Assembly (NCBI GenBank): GCA_016710365.1
Contig: JADJVW010000012.1
Span: forward strand, 1 to 64,000
DNA: 64,000 bases
From: Candidatus Caldilinea saccharophila
Lineage (GTDB): Bacteria > Chloroflexota > Anaerolineae > Caldilineales > Caldilineaceae
Reading direction: 5' to 3'
Shown here: piece after piece, positions 33,003 to 43,533 of the stretch
Layout of the letters: every line of letters starts with the position of its first letter
Numbering within the stretch: the first letter of the stretch is position 1
Program-made: the position numbers and the translations under genes
The notes under the pieces: generated by a model
What the model saw: the letters and a program-made list of their open reading frames with translations, nothing else
Databases searched by the model: none
What the model was told of the DNA's origin: nothing

Positions 33003-34468
33003 TCAATACGCGTTGCGATTGGTGCCAAAGATGGTCTGCAATACTGTGCGGATCAGAATGGTGATATCCAGGCCAATCGACCAGTTTTCAATATACCACA
33101 GGTCATACTTGGTGCGTTCGACGATCGACGTGTCCCCGCGCAAGCCGTTGATCTGCGCCCACCCGGTCAGGCCGGCCTTCTCACGGTGGCGATCCATGTA
33201 GCGCGGGATGATCTGGCGGAACTGTTCGACGTAGACGGGGCGCTCCGGCCGCGGCCCGACCAGACTCATGTCCCCGACAAAAACGTTCACCAGTTGTGGC
33301 AATTCGTCGATGTTGAAGCGGCGCATGAAAACGCCGAGTTTGGTCTTGCGCGGGTCGTCGGGCGTGGTCCAGCCTGGGCCATCGGTTTCCGCGTCCTGCC
33401 GCATCGAACGGAACTTGATGATCTTGAAGGGACGGGCATCCAACCCCATGCGCTCTTGGGAAAAGAAGACGGGGCCGGGACTGTCTAACTTGACGACCAG
33501 GGCCGTCAGCAGCATGAAGGGGCTGAGCACAACCAGCCCGATTCCACTGAACAGAATGTCCACGCCGCGCTTGACCGCCAATTTCCAGCCTTGCAGCGCG
33601 ACATCGCGGATCGTCAGCAGCGGCAGCCCGCCCAAATCGCCGATCGTCACTTCGCTCGCCATGATTTGAAAGACATCCGGGAAGACGCGGATGCCGACCT
33701 TTTCGCGCTCGCACAGGCTGATGATGTTGACGAGCTCCTGGGAGCTGCTCTCCGGCAAGCCGATGATGACTTCATCCACGGCATAGCGATCGATGATCGA
33801 GGGGACGTCGACGAGTGAGCCAAGCACTGGCGCGTTGAGGTTGGTCAGCGCGCGCTCCGCCTTGCTCGCATCGATGACGCCAATCACCTGATAGCCTAGC
33901 TTGGGGTGCATCATCATCTTCTGCAGCAACATCTGGCCGATCTCGCCGGCGCCGATCAGCAGCACGCGGTCGTCGCCAATGCCGCGCGCCTGCGCCAGCC
34001 ATTGCAGTTGCGCGTGTACGACGCGGCCAAAGGTGTCGTAGACGATCACCAACCCCGCGCCCAACAGGATCAGCGCGCGATGATACTGAAACTCACGCGC
34101 AAAAAGCGTCAGCAGCGCCACGGTGAAGAGCACCGCCAGGACATTGTAGATGGCGATCTTGAACAACTCGTCGAGGTGAGTCACCGGGCGGCGGCGCTGG
34201 TACATCCGTTGGCTGAAGTAGATGAAGACCATCACCGCGGTGTAAACGCCGGGCAGCAGCAAAAATTCGCGGAAGGGGCCGATGACAAAATCGGGATCGC
34301 GCAGCAGCAGCGCGTGCGCCGACCAGAGCCGAGCCAGATGCTGGCCAGGTCCCCCACCACCAGCGCCACTATGAAGAAAAATTGCGCGCGCTTTAACACG
34401 CCGGGGCGGTTTACCCGGCGCGCGCCATATTCATTTTGCGTGGTTCGATCGGAAATGCTCTGTTGCAT
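33003..34468 (-). CDS. Undecaprenyl-phosphate sugar phosphotransferase (WcaJ/WbaP-like, 5' frameshift)
   Basis: A polyprenyl-phosphate hexose-1-phosphate transferase that begins exopolysaccharide repeat units on the carrier lipid. N-terminal membrane helices are followed by a CoA-binding-like Rossmann region (VLLIGAGEIGQMLLQKMM). The catalytic domain has a re-entrant helix (GIGLVVLSPFMLLTALVVKL), the PVFFSQERMGLDARPFKIIK motif, the acidic pair in FRSMRQDAE, and DELPQLVNVFVGDMSLVGPRP, ending in GWAQINGLRGDT. The frame shifts near 34318 (DLASIWL then SAHALLLRDPDF). It starts directly at the stop of an upstream GT2 gene, consistent with a small polysaccharide operon. Confidence 0.85.
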
Positions 34469-35501
34469 TTACACGCTGTCCACGTTCATCTGTCGAGCTG
34501 GCAGGGTCTGACTTGGCCGCCGCGCACCCCGGCAATAACGCCAGAGATGCCTGGCTACGTCCAGCCCACCCTTGACCACGATACCGAGCATGATCCCCTT
34601 GTCCAGCAGCCAATTGGTTTCGCGCTGATAGTGTTTCTGGTAAAAGAGCCACATCGCCTCATAAAAATCAATGCGCGATTTGCTGCTTTGGCTGCTGGCC
34701 GCTTCCTTGACGTGTGTGATTTCCACGGCCCCATTGTACCAGACTTCCCAGCCGGCATCTTTGATGCGCTTCGCCCAGTCGAGATCTTCCCCGTACATGA
34801 AGAAGCGTTCGTCGAGCAGGTCGGCGGCCAGGATCGCCTCGCGGCGCACCTGCATATACGCGCCGACGACCGCATCGACAGGATGCACCGCGTCTTCTGG
34901 CAGATATTCCAGGTTGTAGGCGTTGAAGCGCCGGCTCTTGGGGAAGAGGCGGCTCAACCCGATCATCCGGTAGAAGCTCACCTGCGGCGTTGGAAAGCTG
35001 CGGCGACACGCGCGATCAGGCTGCCGTCGTCGGCGCACGCGGGCCGGCTACGCCGATCGCCGGATGGTCGTCCATGAAGCGCACCATGTCCGCCAACGTG
35101 GTCGGCGCCACCACCGTGTCTGGATTGAGCAGCAGCACGTAGCGTGGCAAGGCAACGGCTGGCCGCGCGGGAAATTGGCCGAAGCCCAGACGGCGCAGAC
35201 CGGCGTTGTTGCCCGCGCTGTAGCCAACGTTGGTCGTATGAGCGATCAACTCGACCTCTGGAAATTCAGCGTGCACCATGGCGACGCTGCCGTCGACGCT
35301 GGCATTATCTACGACGATGACGGCAACATGGAGTTGATGACGGCTTGTCTGAAGCGAATGCAGACAATTGCGCAGCAGCGCGGCCGTGTTGAAATTCAAA
35401 ATTACAATCGCCAAATCAACCGGTTTGGCTGAATCAGGACTTGCTGTATCCGCTTCTGATGCAGTCAGCTCTGATGTTGAGGCGATAGCACGATTCAGCA
35501 T
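34469..35501 (-). CDS. Family 2 glycosyltransferase, rhamnosyltransferase-like (frameshifted)
   Basis: The N-terminal part reads LAIVILNFNTAALLRNCLHS, VVDNASVDGSVAMV, NVGYSAGNN and YVLLLNPDTVV (DxD-type site), then GVAGPR at ~35030 where the frame is lost. The C-terminal half continues in another frame with FYRMIGLSRLFPKSRRFN, DAVVGAYMQVRREA, DERFFMYGEDLDWAKRI, the usual acceptor-side motifs. About 340 residues when joined. It is the first gene of the leftward unit GT2, sugar-phosphate transferase, hrcA, grpE. It resembles the GT2 at 21481-22569 in architecture, so the window encodes two WbbL-like enzymes. Confidence 0.8.
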
Positions 35502-35591
35502 GGATTTTCCTCACGCACGTCTTTCCTCACGTGCCCGCCATTGTAGCACGTGAAGAAAGAAGCGGGCAAAGCAAAATGGGATCCGAGCAGT

Positions 35592-36491
35592 TCACTTCTG
35601 TTGCGCGGCCGCTTGCCGCATGGCGCCTTCGATCGTGTTGGTGGATTGGAATCCTTCCAACTTGAGAAAGTGGGCGGCCGCCGCCAACATGACCTGTTCG
35701 GGCATCAACCCGATGAGTTCGGAGCGGCCGATGGCGATATGCTGCTGGCCGGCAAGCCGCGCCACGGTCTCAAAGACGACATGCAGCGGTGTAATCTTTG
35801 TGTCGAGTAGATTGATGCTGACCTGCGCCTGGCCCTCAACCAGAAAGCCCTTGGCCTGCACCGCGGGCAGCCCGCCGCTGCTTTCGCGGATCTGTTTGGC
35901 GATCGTTTGGGCAATTTCGACCTGCGGCGTGGCGAGGTAGATGTTGTAGGCCACCAGAAATGGCCGCGCCCCGACGACGACCGCGCCGGCCGGCCCCACC
36001 TGCGCCGGGCCGTAATCGGGCGCGCGCTCGGGTTGCTGAATGCTGGCGACCAACCCTTCAAATTCGCCGCGGCGGATGTCGGGCAGCCGCCGGCGCGCCG
36101 GTCGCGTCGCCGCGGCCGCGTAGAGGTAAACCGGCAGCTTGAGTTCTTCGCCGATGCGCTTGCCCAGCCGGTGCGCCAGCACGACGCACTCCGCCAGCGT
36201 GATCCCCGCAACCGGCACGATGGGGATCACGTCCGTGGCGCCGAGACGCGGGTGCTCGCCGCGGTGCGCGAAGAGGTCGATGGTGCGTGCGGCAACCGCC
36301 GCCGCGCGAAACACACCTTCCAGCACCGCTTCCGGCGGACCGGCCACGGTGATCACCGAGCGGTTATGCGCCATATCGCTGCTGTGGTCAAGCAATAACA
36401 CGCCCGGCGTCTGGATGGCCGCGACCAATGCCTGAATCACCTCAGGCCGGCGCCCCTCGGAAAAATTTGGCACACATTCGATGATCGACAT
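35592..36491 (-). CDS. ftcD: Glutamate formimidoyltransferase
   Basis: A complete 299-residue protein matching the N-terminal transferase domains of FTCD. It begins MSIIECVPNFSEGRRPEVI and has HSSDMAHNRSVITVAG, AHRGEHPRLGATDVIPIVPV (with the catalytic His region), PVYLYAAAA and GARPFLVAYNIYL. It moves the formimino group of N-formiminoglutamate to tetrahydrofolate in histidine degradation. The cyclodeaminase domain of the mammalian fusion is absent, as is usual in bacteria. No hut genes are adjacent; it stands alone between two oppositely oriented blocks. ATG 36491 fits the family start better than 36509. Confidence 0.9.
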   Translation of the reverse strand: MSIIECVPNFSEGRRPEVIQALVAAIQTPGVLLLDHSSDMAHNRSVITVAGPPEAVLEGVFRAAAVAARTIDLFAHRGEHPRLGATDVIPIVPVAGITLAECVVLAHRLGKRIGEELKLPVYLYAAAATRPARRRLPDIRRGEFEGLVASIQQPERAPDYGPAQVGPAGAVVVGARPFLVAYNIYLATPQVEIAQTIAKQIRESSGGLPAVQAKGFLVEGQAQVSINLLDTKITPLHVVFETVARLAGQQHIAIGRSELIGLMPEQVMLAAAAHFLKLEGFQSTNTIEGAMRQAAAQQK

Positions 36492-36547
36492 ATAACTCGC
36501 CCCTCGCAACTCGCCCCTCCCCCCACTTTTCAGGTATTATACCCGCC

Positions 36548-38872
<2,325 letters not shown>

Positions 38873-38990
38873 TTCAGCCGCTTGACCCGCGTTTGCCCTC
38901 AAATTGTGGACGCGTTCACAGTGAAGATACGTGCAAACGGGTATACTGGCGAGATGATAAAATTAACTTATTGGCACGTGTGAGAGGAAT

Positions 38991-39857
38991 ATGAATAAAA
39001 TGTCAACGAATTCCAATAGTCCCGCCGCGAACTCTCTTGAACCGGTCGTCTGGACGCCGATCCAGCAATACGAAGAGATTCTGTTCGAGCTGTACGACGG
39101 CATCGCCAAAATCACCATCAACCGGCCGGAAAAGCGAAACGCCTTTACTCCGCTGACTGTGCAGGAGATGATCGACGCCATGGCAATTTGCCGCGAGGAC
39201 CCGCGCATCAAGGTGATTATCCTCACCGGCGCTGGCGACAAGGCGTTTTGCAGCGGCGGCGACCAGAGTGTGCGCGGCGTGGGCGGCTATGTCGGCACAG
39301 ACAAGGTGCCGCGCCTCAATGTGCTCGACCTGCAGAAGATGATCCGCTCGATCCCCAAAGCGGTGATCGCAATGGTGGCTGGCTACGCGATTGGCGGCGG
39401 TCATGTCTTACATGTCGTGTGCGACCTGACGATTGCCGCGGACAACGCCCGTTTCGGCCAGACAGGGCCCATGGTGGGCAGCTTTGACGGCGGCTTCGGC
39501 GCGTCCTACCTGGCGCGCATCGTCGGACAGAAGAAGGCGCGCGAGATCTGGTTTCTGTGTGACCAGTATGACGCACAAGAGGCGCTCGACATGGGGCTGG
39601 TCAACAAAGTCGCGCCGCTCGACCAACTTGAGGCGACCACCCTGGCGTGGTGCCGTAAAATCGCACAGAAAAGCCCCTTGGCGATTCGCATGTTGAAGGC
39701 GTCGTTCAACGCCGAACTGGACGGCCAGGCCGGCATTCAGGAACTGGCGGGCAACGCCACGTTGCTCTACTACCTGTCGGAAGAAGCGCAGGAAGGCAAG
39801 CAGGCATTTCTCGAAAAGCGCCAGCCCGACTTCGACAAGTTCCAGAAATTTCCTTGA
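38991..39857 (+). CDS. menB: 1,4-dihydroxy-2-naphthoyl-CoA synthase
   Basis: A 288-residue crotonase-fold enzyme. MenB-specific features are the oxyanion-hole segment AFCSGGDQSVRGVGGYVG, the active-site loop TGPMVGSFDGGFGASYLAR, and REIWFLCDQYDAQEALDMGL. It closes the second ring of the menaquinone head group by Dieckmann-type condensation of o-succinylbenzoyl-CoA. The start has GAGAGGA just upstream. It is followed by menC after 18 bp, a menaquinone pair. The other men genes are not in the window. Confidence 0.92.
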   Translation: MNKMSTNSNSPAANSLEPVVWTPIQQYEEILFELYDGIAKITINRPEKRNAFTPLTVQEMIDAMAICREDPRIKVIILTGAGDKAFCSGGDQSVRGVGGYVGTDKVPRLNVLDLQKMIRSIPKAVIAMVAGYAIGGGHVLHVVCDLTIAADNARFGQTGPMVGSFDGGFGASYLARIVGQKKAREIWFLCDQYDAQEALDMGLVNKVAPLDQLEATTLAWCRKIAQKSPLAIRMLKASFNAELDGQAGIQELAGNATLLYYLSEEAQEGKQAFLEKRQPDFDKFQKFP

Positions 39858-39875
39858 TCGCAATTTTTATCGGCT

Positions 39876-40964
39876 ATGCTTCAGCTTGCAGCGACGCCTT
39901 ACACGCTTCACTTTCGCAAACCGGCGCCGACCTCACGCGGGATGCTCACCAACCGGACGATCTGGCTCGTGCGCGCCTGGCGGAGCGAGGCGCCTGATGC
40001 GATCGGCTGGGGCGAGTGCGGGCCGATGCCCGGGTTGAGCAGAGACGATACGCCAGCGTTCGATGCGACCGTCGCCAGGTTCTGTGCAGAATTCAACCAG
40101 GCCGCCATGACGCGGATGGAAGCCGCGCAGCGCTGGGCGTCGGAGCTGGCGGCTGCGTGGCCCGCGTTTGCGTTTGGCGTGGAGACGGCGCTGCGCGATC
40201 TGGCGACGGGAAGCCGCCAGCAGTTGTGGGACACCCCTTTTACGCGCGGTGAAGGCGGACTGCCGACGCATGGTCTGATCTGGATGGATGACGTGGATGG
40301 CATCTTGCGCCAGGTGGAGGCCAAAGTCGCCGCCGGCTTCGATGTGATCAAGCTGAAGATCGGCGCGCTGCCTTTTGCAGAAGAGCTTGTCCTCCTGCGC
40401 GCCGTGCGCGCGGCTTTTCCTGCCGTCGACCTGCGCCTTGATGCCAACGGTGCGTTCCCGCCGGAAGTGGCGCTGGATCGTCTTGAAAGCCTGGCGCAGT
40501 TTGGCGTCAGTCTGGTCGAGCAGCCGGTGTCGCCAGGGCAGTGGGACGTGCTGGCCGAGTTGTGCCGCCATTCGCCCGTGCCGCTTGCGCTCGACGAGGA
40601 ACTGATTCCTCTTGACACGCCGGCTGCACGCGCCGCGCTACTTGCCGCGGTGCGCCCGCAGTACTTGATCCTGAAGCCGATGCTGCTAGGAGGAATTGCC
40701 GCCAGTGAAGCGTGGATCGCCGAGGCCAGAGCGCATAATATCGGCTGGATCGTCAATTCGCTGCTGGAATCCGCCATCGGCCTCAATGCCATTTGCCAAT
40801 GGACGAGCGCGGTCGGGGCAGGGCAAGTGCACGGGCTGGGCACAGGCGCGCTCTTCACCAACAATCTCCAAAGCCCGCTGCGGCTGGAGAGTCATCTGCT
40901 GCAATATGACCCTTCCGCCGCCTGGCAATTCCCTCCGTTGCCGCCGCCCCAGGAATTGGATTAG
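39876..40964 (+). CDS. menC: o-Succinylbenzoate synthase
   Basis: A 362-residue enolase-superfamily enzyme. The catalytic Lys pair is in DVIKLKIGALPF, metal ligands are in LRLDANGAFPP (Asp), SLVEQPVSPGQW (Glu) and ALDEELIP (Asp), and the second base Lys is in LILKPMLLGG. The Ser in NSLLESAIG completes the barrel site. It dehydrates SHCHC to o-succinylbenzoate, upstream of MenE and MenB in menaquinone synthesis. It is co-oriented with and 18 bp after menB. Confidence 0.9.
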   Translation: MLQLAATPYTLHFRKPAPTSRGMLTNRTIWLVRAWRSEAPDAIGWGECGPMPGLSRDDTPAFDATVARFCAEFNQAAMTRMEAAQRWASELAAAWPAFAFGVETALRDLATGSRQQLWDTPFTRGEGGLPTHGLIWMDDVDGILRQVEAKVAAGFDVIKLKIGALPFAEELVLLRAVRAAFPAVDLRLDANGAFPPEVALDRLESLAQFGVSLVEQPVSPGQWDVLAELCRHSPVPLALDEELIPLDTPAARAALLAAVRPQYLILKPMLLGGIAASEAWIAEARAHNIGWIVNSLLESAIGLNAICQWTSAVGAGQVHGLGTGALFTNNLQSPLRLESHLLQYDPSAAWQFPPLPPPQELD

Positions 40965-41413
40965 GCGGATTCTCGCAGATTTTAGTCGTTTTGCCGTGGT
41001 GCGGCAGACATGGCGGGAGCCGGCGCCTTGAGCTCCCTTTTGATCACTGCAGTTGCTGGTCACCTCCACGGAATGGTTGCGGATTGCCGCAGAGTCGACC
41101 ACGATTGCCACCTCACGGAGTTTGAGAAGAATATTCACGCCGCCATTTTGTCTCAAGCGCGTCACGGCCTGACGGCGGACGAATTTAGCGCGTTGCAGTG
41201 TGAAGGGTCTCAGCTTCTGTTGGAGCGTGCGGTCAGCTTGGGGCGCGCCATCGCTGATGAGAAAGGCGAAAAGAGTGGCCAGCGGTGAGAAGAAGGCAAA
41301 AATACCCGTTTGCTGTCCCCCGAAGGCCGGTTTGGGGCCGGCCACAGCAAACGGGTAAGCAGTAGTATACACCATCTATGCGATAGCGCAAATCTCGCTA
41401 CAAATTGTTTTGA
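40965..41413. other. Intergenic region with possible gene remnant
   Basis: About 450 bp between convergent menC and PhyH. Short open frames on both strands (for example a leftward stretch around 40990-41375 with NILLKLREVAIVVDSAAIRN) look like either chance frames or a decayed insertion-sequence fragment; I cannot assign them. The right part holds a long inverted repeat at 41303-41357. No confident gene. Confidence 0.35.
41303..41357. repeat. Nested inverted repeat
   Basis: Perfect 14-bp outer arms 41303-41316 and 41344-41357 (TACCCGTTTGCTGT and its complement) enclose a second 6-bp hairpin, GGCCGG at 41325-41330 with CCGGCC at 41338-41343. It lies between two convergent genes and could terminate both transcripts, or be a remnant end of a mobile element. 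Confidence 0.7.
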
Positions 41414-42223
41414 CTATTTGGCGCCCATCATGCCGCCGCCCATCATTCCCTTCGGCTCGTTGCCGGCCGGCGTGGCTTTGCCCGCGCTGGGGTCGACGCC
41501 GCGCAGCATCATGCCCTGCCCGCGCGAGAGATGCGTGAGCACGCTGGGCGGGTCAAGTGGGTCGCGCATCTGCACCAGCAGCGTCGTGCGCGCCTCATTG
41601 CTCACATTGATCCCCGACCCGTGGATGGTCAGATAGCTGAAGAAGAGCACATCGCCTGCCTTTGCCTCGCACGCGACCGACGACTCGATCGGATACTGGT
41701 CAAGCGGCAGGTGCCAGCCACCCTCCTGGATGTGCGGGATCGCGCCCTGTTTGTGGCTGCCGGGAACCATGCGCACACAACCTTTTTCCAGCGGCGCGTC
41801 GTCGAAATGGATGATGGCCGCGATCATCGAGTCCTTATCGTGCGGAAAGAAAGGCTGATCCTGGTGCATGGGAAAGGGAGATCCCTTTTCCGGCGGTTTG
41901 ATGAAGAGCTTGTTGTGGTGAAGTTGCACGTTGGGCGTGTCCATCACCTCGGCAGCGACGCCGGTGAGCCGTTCGTCCACGAGCAGCCGGGTGAGCAGCG
42001 CCGACTGAAACTGGACGTCGTGGCAGTGCAGCAGGGAAGTCTGGGTCATCGTCACTTCCTTGGCGCTGCCCCAGGTGGCATCGACGTTGGATGTCTTCTG
42101 CAAGCGGTCGATCAGGGCATGAGCTTCGGCGCGGAAAGCCGCGGCTTCCTCACGGGTGAAAAGCCCCTTGACATGGAGATAGCCGTTCTCCTGGTAAAAG
42201 TCGAGTTGATCTTGCGTGAGCAT
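41414..42223 (-). CDS. Phytanoyl-CoA dioxygenase (PhyH) family protein
   Basis: A 269-residue Fe(II)/2-oxoglutarate oxygenase with the normal triad: H-Q-D in PFPMHQDQPFFP near residue 120, EKGCVRMVPGSHKQG, and the distal His in YLTIHGSGINVSNEARTTL with the 2-oxoglutarate Arg. An unusual Met/Gly-rich tail, PKGMMGGGMMGAK, ends the protein. ATG 42223 was preferred to 42256 since LTQDQLDFYQENGYL is the family start. It is the third PhyH protein in the window and the only one standing alone. The substrate is unknown. Confidence 0.85.
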   Translation of the reverse strand: MLTQDQLDFYQENGYLHVKGLFTREEAAAFRAEAHALIDRLQKTSNVDATWGSAKEVTMTQTSLLHCHDVQFQSALLTRLLVDERLTGVAAEVMDTPNVQLHHNKLFIKPPEKGSPFPMHQDQPFFPHDKDSMIAAIIHFDDAPLEKGCVRMVPGSHKQGAIPHIQEGGWHLPLDQYPIESSVACEAKAGDVLFFSYLTIHGSGINVSNEARTTLLVQMRDPLDPPSVLTHLSRGQGMMLRGVDPSAGKATPAGNEPKGMMGGGMMGAK

Positions 42224-42445
42224 TCTGGTTTCTCCTAGTGGAATACATTCAAGCATTCCGGTGGGTTCAGGATGGTGTAAATGACATCAGACGGCAGCTT
42301 GGATTGTTTGCTGTCTGACACGCAGAGAATTGTACAAGACTTTGGCGCAGAATTCTATTGGACAAAAAATTGCTTGAACTCAAAATTCAAGATAATACGC
42401 TTGTGCGTCCTCGCCGATAGTCCAATAATACGGCATCTCAATTGC

Positions 42446-42910
42446 TCAGTAGACCACGCGGAAACGTTCGCAGACCAGCGGCATCTCCGGACTGAACTCC
42501 TTGTCGATGGCGCTCAATATACGCGTAAAGAAGCGGCGATGGGCGTCGCGCCAATATTGCAGCGTCCGGTCGCCCTCGCCCTCCGCCGCGGCAAAGTCTG
42601 CATCGACCTCGTCGTAGCGGCGGATTGTCACCTCGACCGTCTCTGTGATGCACAGCGGCATCCCGCGCCCATTGAGCACGATCCAAAAATCCCCAACCTG
42701 CGCAATGGGGTTTCCCTCCGCTTCCCATTCCCACAACGCCGAACAGGTGGCGGTTTTCTGGCCTGCCACCACCAACGCGCCCAGTTCGTCAGCCAGCGCC
42801 GGGTTGTCGCCAAACCCTTCGGCGACGTAGGTCATGCGGCGCGCGGGTGCGGCGTCGGGCAACGTAGCGAGATAAGCTTGCCAATAATTTTCGATAAGAA
42901 TAGTGGTCAT
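42446..42910 (-). CDS. ASCH-domain protein
   Basis: A 154-residue protein with the ASCH fold, a PUA-related RNA- or nucleotide-binding domain: AGQKTATCSALWEWEAEG near residue 55, VGDFWIVLNGRGMPLCITET, and the C-terminal RTLQYWRDAHRRFFTR. Relatives include small ribonucleases and acetylcytidine amidohydrolase (YqfB), but no enzymatic role is proven here. The ATG overlaps the stop of the phosphoribosyltransferase gene by 4 bp (ATGA), so the pair is translationally coupled and may act on nucleosides or bases together. ATG 42910 is favoured over 42973. Confidence 0.78.
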   Translation of the reverse strand: MTTILIENYWQAYLATLPDAAPARRMTYVAEGFGDNPALADELGALVVAGQKTATCSALWEWEAEGNPIAQVGDFWIVLNGRGMPLCITETVEVTIRRYDEVDADFAAAEGEGDRTLQYWRDAHRRFFTRILSAIDKEFSPEMPLVCERFRVVY

Positions 42911-43455
42911 GGGCCTGCTGCTCGATTCTCTTGTGCTTCGATGGCGGTCTCCAGTTCTGGGTGGAGTTGCCATTGACCTGCGTGGAGGACTGATTTATCC
43001 CACGGAAAGATGACCAGCGCATCCGTTTTCAATGCGGCATGATCGGGCGCCGGCTCTGCCCAGGTGTGCGCCACCAACGATGCCGTCACCACGCGTGCAG
43101 CGCCCAGTGCGCGCACGCGGTCGGCGACCAGCGCCAGCGTTGCGCCGCTGTCCGCCACTTCGTCGATCACGGCGACCACTTTTCCCGCCACTTCGGGCGA
43201 GACATCCACCTTCCACACCGGCGTGTCGTGAATCACCACGTCGTTGCTGCGCCGCGTGACGCGCACCGGGAAGAGGTCGCAGCGCAACATACATGCCACC
43301 GTGGTCGCCGGGATCAGACCGGCGCGAGCAATACCCACGATCGTCTCGACCCCTTCACCGGCCAGCATTTCCGCCAACTTGCGCGCTAGATTGGCGAACC
43401 ATTGCCAGTCGATCTCCTCGATGCCATCGCGGTTGGCATAGTCATAGGGTTTCAT
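42907..43455 (-). CDS. Type I phosphoribosyltransferase
   Basis: A 182-residue protein with the PRPP-binding loop VVAVIDEVADSGATLALVAD near residue 95 (acidic pair replaced by DE, then D), an N-terminal hydrophobic sheet (IVGIARAGLIPATTVACML) with a PPi-loop-like IARAG, and WKVDVSPEVAGK. This resembles archaeal/bacterial xanthine-guanine or hypoxanthine-type PRTases used in base salvage. Start ATG 43455 has AAGGAG 8 nt upstream. It forms a coupled pair with the ASCH gene. The exact base accepted cannot be read from the sequence. Confidence 0.82.
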   Translation of the reverse strand: MKPYDYANRDGIEEIDWQWFANLARKLAEMLAGEGVETIVGIARAGLIPATTVACMLRCDLFPVRVTRRSNDVVIHDTPVWKVDVSPEVAGKVVAVIDEVADSGATLALVADRVRALGAARVVTASLVAHTWAEPAPDHAALKTDALVIFPWDKSVLHAGQWQLHPELETAIEAQENRAAGP

Positions 43456-43471
43456 CCATAGCTCCTTTCTG

Positions 43472-43533
43472 GTAGGTGCGGTCTGTGACCGGACATCCCT
43501 GGCTGTGCTTGTGCGGCTGCAAGCCGCACCTAC
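43472..43533. repeat. Dispersed palindrome (GTAGGTGCGG type)
   Basis: Outer arms 43472-43481 and 43524-43533 (GTAGGTGCGG and its complement) with an inner TGCGGCT/AGCCGCA hairpin at 43512-43528. The right arm covers the stop codon of the glycosyltransferase gene at 43530-43532. It is similar in design to the palindromes at 7437 and 55155. Confidence 0.65.

Noticed and set aside
40686..41375. A 229-codon leftward frame between menC and PhyH
   Set aside because: Half of it is antisense to menC and the rest matches no family I can name; kept only as a possible remnant.
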